NCBI GenBank assembly: GCA_030624355.1 | Contig: JAUXKG010000165.1 | Span: 1 to 6,202, forward strand | DNA: 6,202 nucleotides | Origin: Acidobacteriota bacterium | GTDB lineage: Bacteria > Acidobacteriota > UBA6911 > RPQK01 > JADFOI01 | Direction of reading: 5' to 3' | Shown here: positions 5,992 to 6,202 of the stretch, in pieces | How positions within the stretch are numbered: the stretch's first letter is position 1 | Layout of the letters: each line of letters opens with the position of its first letter | Program-made: the position numbers and the translations under genes | The notes under the pieces: generated by a model | Told to the model about the DNA's origin: nothing | What the model saw: the letters and a program-made list of their open reading frames with translations, nothing else | The model's database searches: none

Positions 5992-6202
5992 ATGAAAGCT
6001 CCCCATCCCGGAACTGAAAAAAACATCCGCTATCCGGAGATACCTGTAAAGCCTTTGCCCAACGGTCTCCAGGTACTGTCGGTGAGTGATGCGCATCTCC
6101 CTCGGATCTCGATGATTCTCCTGTTTCCGGTGGGACGGGTCTGCGGTCCGAATCACAATCTGGCCCTCATTCCCCTGGCCCTTGAACTGATCAAGAGCGG
6201 GA
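5992..6202 (+). CDS. M16-like protein, non-catalytic subunit (3' end cut by window edge)
   Basis: The first 70 codons of a second M16-fold protein, running off the right edge. It opens MKAPHPGTEKNIRYPEIPV, then KPLPNGLQVLSVSDAHLPRI, the usual first strand pair of an M16 N-terminal domain. Aligned without gaps on the NGL motif to the upstream peptidase, the zinc motif HFFEH falls on Pro61-Leu-Ala-Leu-Glu65, so both histidines and the catalytic Glu are gone. The surrounding ELIKSG still fits the family's FxGS/T after the motif. This is the pattern of the non-catalytic partner in heterodimeric M16B proteases, comparable to MPP alpha. There is no signal peptide, in agreement with the upstream subunit. 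It starts 57 bp after the first M16 gene with a fair ribosome site, so the two are likely co-expressed. The rest of the protein cannot be judged from this window. Confidence 0.82.
   Translation, partial: MKAPHPGTEKNIRYPEIPVKPLPNGLQVLSVSDAHLPRISMILLFPVGRVCGPNHNLALIPLALELIKSG

Noticed and set aside
5419..6156. Minus-strand open frame of 245 codons across the two M16 genes
   Set aside because: Both plus-strand M16 genes are supported by motifs here; the antisense product has no recognisable domain.
1..6202. tRNA, rRNA, CRISPR, insertion sequence or phage signals
   Set aside because: Reading both strands shows no regularly spaced repeats, terminal inverted repeats, transposase motifs or cloverleaf-like sequence; coding genes fill almost the whole window.

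Overview
The window is ordinary protein-coding bacterial chromosome of moderate GC, with short intergenic gaps, standard code and both ATG and GTG starts. It shows no RNA genes, insertion sequences, CRISPR arrays or phage genes. A GTG-started LysR regulator, paired M16 peptidases, a FabL/FabI-type reductase and a bacterial THEP1-type NTPase fit a Gram-negative-type heterotroph. Acidobacteriota or a neighbouring phylum is only a guess; nothing here fixes the taxonomy.

Layout. (1) Bases 1-854, minus strand: a LysR-type regulator that runs off the left edge before its C-terminus. (2) A 126-bp divergent spacer holding a perfect 10-bp AT palindrome. (3) Bases 981-3632, plus strand: a tightly packed three-gene unit. 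It encodes an eight-helix AI-2E/PerM-family membrane protein, an alpha/beta hydrolase resembling the poorly known ABHD18 group, and a THEP1-type P-loop nucleoside-triphosphatase. The first pair shares an ATGA stop/start; the second pair overlaps by 44 bp, so the P-loop codons are read in two frames. (4) A 211-bp spacer. (5) Bases 3844-6202, plus strand: a second probable operon. It encodes a short-chain reductase with the Tyr-x6-Lys signature of enoyl-ACP reductases, a catalytic M16 zinc peptidase, and the start of a second M16 protein whose zinc-binding motif is lost.

How the genes may work together. The M16 pair looks like the catalytic and non-catalytic subunits of a heterodimeric M16B protease, probably cytoplasmic because neither N-terminus has a signal peptide. 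The first unit links a membrane permease, a putative lipid or ester hydrolase and a nucleotide hydrolase. The tight coupling suggests co-expression, but no pathway is established. The LysR protein is divergent from this unit and may control it, which is an inference from position. I see no clear evidence of a wholly new system. The most interesting points are the hydrolase-NTPase unit, the mixed-motif reductase and the inactive/active M16 pairing.
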